Assembly: GCA_009774245.1 (NCBI GenBank)
Contig: VSNM01000020.1
Coordinates: 1 to 64,000 of the forward strand
DNA length: 64,000 nucleotides
Direction of reading: 5' to 3'
Source of the DNA: Lachnospiraceae bacterium
GTDB lineage: Bacteria > Bacillota > Clostridia > Lachnospirales > Lachnospiraceae
The number at the start of each line of letters is the position of its first letter. Within the stretch, counting starts at the first letter, position 1. Below are positions 61,604 to 64,000 of this stretch, piece after piece. The position numbers were made by a program, and so were the translations under genes. The notes under the pieces were generated by a model. The model made no database searches, was not told where the DNA came from, and saw only the letters and a list, made by a program, of their open reading frames with translations.

Positions 61604-63751
61604 TCACTGATCCTGCATCAGTCCGCTCACGTCAAGAATCAGCGCGATGCTGCCGTCCCCAAGCTGTGTACAGCCTGATATACCATGCACTTTCTTCACG
61701 TATGGCGGTATCGGTTTGACAACAATCTCCTGTGTCCCGATCAGTTCGTCGATCAGCACACACAGGGTATTCCCTTCATACTCGAGAAGAAGCATAACAC
61801 CGTCCTCGACATCGGTCACTGCATCCTCCAGATCATACTTCTGACTCAGTCTGAGAATCGGATAGCACTCGCCGCGGATCATGACATACTCCTCACCGTT
61901 TGGCTCATGAATCAGCTGATCATCCGTCACGCGGATAAACTGTTTGATCGCACCCGTCTCCATCACAAATTTCATGTTGCCGTTTCTCATGACAATACCG
62001 TCTATAATCGCCATCGTCAGAGGTATCTTCATCGTCATTGTGGTGCCTTCGCCCTCTACAGACTCAATGTCAAGCACGCCGCCGACCTTCTGGATATTCT
62101 TCACCACAACGTCCATACCCACGCCGCGCCCTGAGAACTCAGTAACCTTTTCCTTCGTTGAAAATCCCGGATACGTGATAAACTGAAAAATTTCTTTGTC
62201 TGTATAGTCGCTCTCCACACGGTTGTCCGGCAGTATACCGTTCTCCCACGCTTTCTTGTAAAGTTTATTTCTGCTGAGTCCTTTTCCGTTATCTTTCACG
62301 GAAATCCAGACCTTACCGCCCTCATTCTTTGCCTCGAGCGTGACTTTCGCAGGTTCCTTCTTGCCGGCGGCCGCTCTCTCCTCCGGCGTCTCAACACCAT
62401 GGTCAACAGAATTTCTGACCAGATGCATCAGCGGATCGGATATATTTTCGATGATATTTTTATCCACCTCTGTCGTGTCGCCGATCATCTCAAACTCAAT
62501 ATTCTTCCCGAGCTTTCTCGACATGTCAAAGACAGTCCTGTTCATCTTCTGGAAGGTGTTGGTAAGCGGCATCATACGCATCGACATGATGAGCTCCTGC
62601 ATTTCCGTCGTGATCTTTGACAGCTGGGATGCAGCCTTCTGGAAATTTGTCAGATCAAGATTTGGTACCTGCAGATCCGGATTCTGCAGCACGACAGACT
62701 CCGCAATGACCATCTCACCCATCATATCCATCAACATGTTCATTTTATCGATATTGACGCTCATGAACGCCTGTTTTACTTCTTTTTTCTTTTTCTTGGT
62801 GATCTGCTTTGCCTTGCCTGCCTCCTTCTGAATGACATAATCACCCGGCTGAGGCTCTGCCTCCTTTTTCTGTTCCCCCGAGGCTGCTGCCGGAGCCGCA
62901 CCTGCCTCTTCCTGTAAGGGTTCCGCTGAAAATCCGTGCTCAAACTCTGCGTTCGAACACTCAGCGATCTCAATACCGCTGATCTCAGAGGTAGTGTCAA
63001 GGAGCTCGCGAAGCTTATCCTCTGTGAAATCACCCCTGACAAGCATCTTGAAGCCCTCAGACAATATCGTATCGGACGAGTTTTCGTCTGTGAGAATATC
63101 CTCAGGCGTGTAATGCACATCCTCCGTATATTCTTTCAGGGCATATGTAGCAGAATACGCGCGCAGATTACTCATCTGCGTATCATCATGATATGTAATC
63201 TTTATGCGGAAACACTTCGCATCACCTGATGCCTGCGGCGCGATATAGATCTGGTTCGGTGCGAGCGTCATACTCGGCGAAGGCGCTGCCGGAGCTGTTT
63301 TCGCCTCCCGGGGGCCGCTGTTTCCACCAGAAGAATCGATCACATCTTTCAGTTTCACCAGGAATTTATCCATCAGTTCGATCAGCTGGGAATTATCACC
63401 ATCCGGATCATTCCCCTCCTTGATCTTCTCCATCTCCCCATTGATAAAATCCAAAACCTGAAAAACGATCTCTGTGAGCTCCATATGTGGTTCTTCAATG
63501 CCAATATTTTCACGCAGATAATAAAATATATCCTCCAATTTATGGGACACCTTCATAATATTATCATACATCATGACGCCGGAAGAACCTTTGATCGTAT
63601 GCATAATTCGGAAAATCTCGTTAATGCTGTTCTCGTCAAACGCGTCATCATCCTTGGTCTCCAGTACAATTTGCTCCAGATTTTCCAAAAGCTGACCATT
63701 TTCATAAATATATATGTCCACCATTCCGTCTAAATTGAATTCCTCAGCCAT
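61604..63751 (-). CDS. cheA: Chemotaxis histidine kinase CheA
   Basis: An N-terminal HPt domain carries His51 in IMHTIKGSSGVMMY. A second, unusual region (about 185-300) resembles the CheY-binding domain. Dimerisation (IDKMNMLMDMMGEMVIAES), ATPase (LVRNSVDHGVETPEERAA, GRGVGMDVV) and CheW-like domains (CVLIDELIGTQEIVVK) follow. The start MAEEFNLDG has GGAGG upstream; eight earlier codons are dropped. CheA phosphorylates CheY in response to receptors such as the one at 22.6 kb. Confidence 0.95.
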   Translation of the reverse strand: MAEEFNLDGMVDIYIYENGQLLENLEQIVLETKDDDAFDENSINEIFRIMHTIKGSSGVMMYDNIMKVSHKLEDIFYYLRENIGIEEPHMELTEIVFQVLDFINGEMEKIKEGNDPDGDNSQLIELMDKFLVKLKDVIDSSGGNSGPREAKTAPAAPSPSMTLAPNQIYIAPQASGDAKCFRIKITYHDDTQMSNLRAYSATYALKEYTEDVHYTPEDILTDENSSDTILSEGFKMLVRGDFTEDKLRELLDTTSEISGIEIAECSNAEFEHGFSAEPLQEEAGAAPAAASGEQKKEAEPQPGDYVIQKEAGKAKQITKKKKKEVKQAFMSVNIDKMNMLMDMMGEMVIAESVVLQNPDLQVPNLDLTNFQKAASQLSKITTEMQELIMSMRMMPLTNTFQKMNRTVFDMSRKLGKNIEFEMIGDTTEVDKNIIENISDPLMHLVRNSVDHGVETPEERAAAGKKEPAKVTLEAKNEGGKVWISVKDNGKGLSRNKLYKKAWENGILPDNRVESDYTDKEIFQFITYPGFSTKEKVTEFSGRGVGMDVVVKNIQKVGGVLDIESVEGEGTTMTMKIPLTMAIIDGIVMRNGNMKFVMETGAIKQFIRVTDDQLIHEPNGEEYVMIRGECYPILRLSQKYDLEDAVTDVEDGVMLLLEYEGNTLCVLIDELIGTQEIVVKPIPPYVKKVHGISGCTQLGDGSIALILDVSGLMQDQ

Positions 63752-63826
63752 ATAGGGCACTCCTTCCATATCCAAACATTAATCTTACGTTTTTCGCATT
63801 GTGATACCATTGACACAATACAGTTA

Positions 63827-63854
63827 TTTATAATTTTATATCCATTTTGTGCAA
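63827..63854 (-). promoter_or_regulatory. Possible promoter of cheA
   Basis: On the minus strand TTGCAC and TATAAA are separated by 16 bp, about 75 bases before the cheA start. Confidence 0.35.
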
Positions 63855-63904
63855 TAGTCAATGTTTTCTGATAATTTTATTCCATCAGTCCTATCCATTT
63901 TTTT

Positions 63905-64000
63905 CTATTCATTATCTGTCATGCTGCTGCCTGCCAGTATATTCGGCATAGTGGAGCTTTGAACCACGCTGCTGCCAAATATCAAAAATTCCGTATCTGC
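63905..64000 (-). CDS. 3' end of a minus-strand gene (partial)
   Basis: The minus strand is open from the right edge to a TAG at 63905-63907, 31 codons ending IFGSSVVQSSTMPNILAGSS, then MTDNE. The Ser-rich end is not diagnostic. The rest of the gene lies outside the window. It points the same way as cheA. Confidence 0.4.
   Translation of the reverse strand, partial: ADTEFLIFGSSVVQSSTMPNILAGSSMTDNE

Overview
The window looks like a chromosomal segment of an anaerobic Clostridia, most likely a Lachnospiraceae. Signs of this are a leucine T-box leader, many clostridial-type regulators, a formate/nitrite channel, an aldo/keto reductase with ferredoxin-like clusters, Cache-domain chemoreceptor signalling, and strong GGAGG ribosome sites. 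Nearly all genes lie on the minus strand. The first ~2.8 kb is much more AT-rich and is the edge of a prophage or related element. The genus cannot be named from the sequence alone.

Layout. 1-2.8 kb: a shufflon-like edge with three promoterless tail-fibre C-terminal cassettes, each opening with the same recombination-site-like repeat, around a tail-associated gene and a tyrosine recombinase. 3-10 kb: metA, ligA, an rRNA pseudouridine synthase, an oxidoreductase and an SH3b surface protein. 10.2-18.5 kb: tRNA-Arg(CCG), an AlkD-like gene, leuA with a T-box leader (its product carries a C-terminal AraC-type DNA-binding domain), a DUF2156-GNAT fusion, comFB-like, nth, hisS, a small Cys-containing peptide gene and a truncated Uma2 gene. 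18.9-24.4 kb: a GH13 enzyme, an aldo/keto reductase with a TetR regulator, and a chemoreceptor. 24.4-35.4 kb: a MarR-controlled heterodimeric ABC exporter, an ABC-F protein, greA, an FNT channel, a LacI regulator, and lysA behind a TrmB regulator. 35.6-42.9 kb: a BlaR/BlaI-type pair with palindromic operators, a Panacea-type toxin-antitoxin pair, a HAD hydrolase, kduD, lepB and an unknown membrane protein. 42.9-51.5 kb: a complete oligopeptide ABC transporter operon (oppABCDF) with three unusual subunits and a long structured 5' leader. 51.5-53.6 kb: ung, hisF, hisH. 53.9-63.9 kb: a cluster with an acidic membrane protein, a degenerate Sir2-like protein, CheV, a lipoprotein, a sensor kinase and response regulator, an HPt protein and CheA.

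How genes work together. The opp operon reads A-B-C-D-F from a consensus promoter, through a leader with an intrinsic-terminator-like hairpin. leuA appears to be controlled by tRNA-Leu through the T-box, and the enzyme itself may touch DNA. The two ABC half-transporters form one asymmetric exporter downstream of a MarR gene. BlaI-like and BlaR-like genes form an autoregulated sensor. The last 10 kb groups phosphotransfer proteins (CheA, HPt, CheV, HK/RR).

Best candidates for something undescribed: the LeuA-AraC fusion, the tail-fibre shufflon, the OppD with a ~235-residue charged helical insert plus membrane-anchored OppF, the opp leader RNA, a ~95-bp dispersed repeat whose two full copies show compensatory base-pair changes, and the CDVGSPWAKG small protein.
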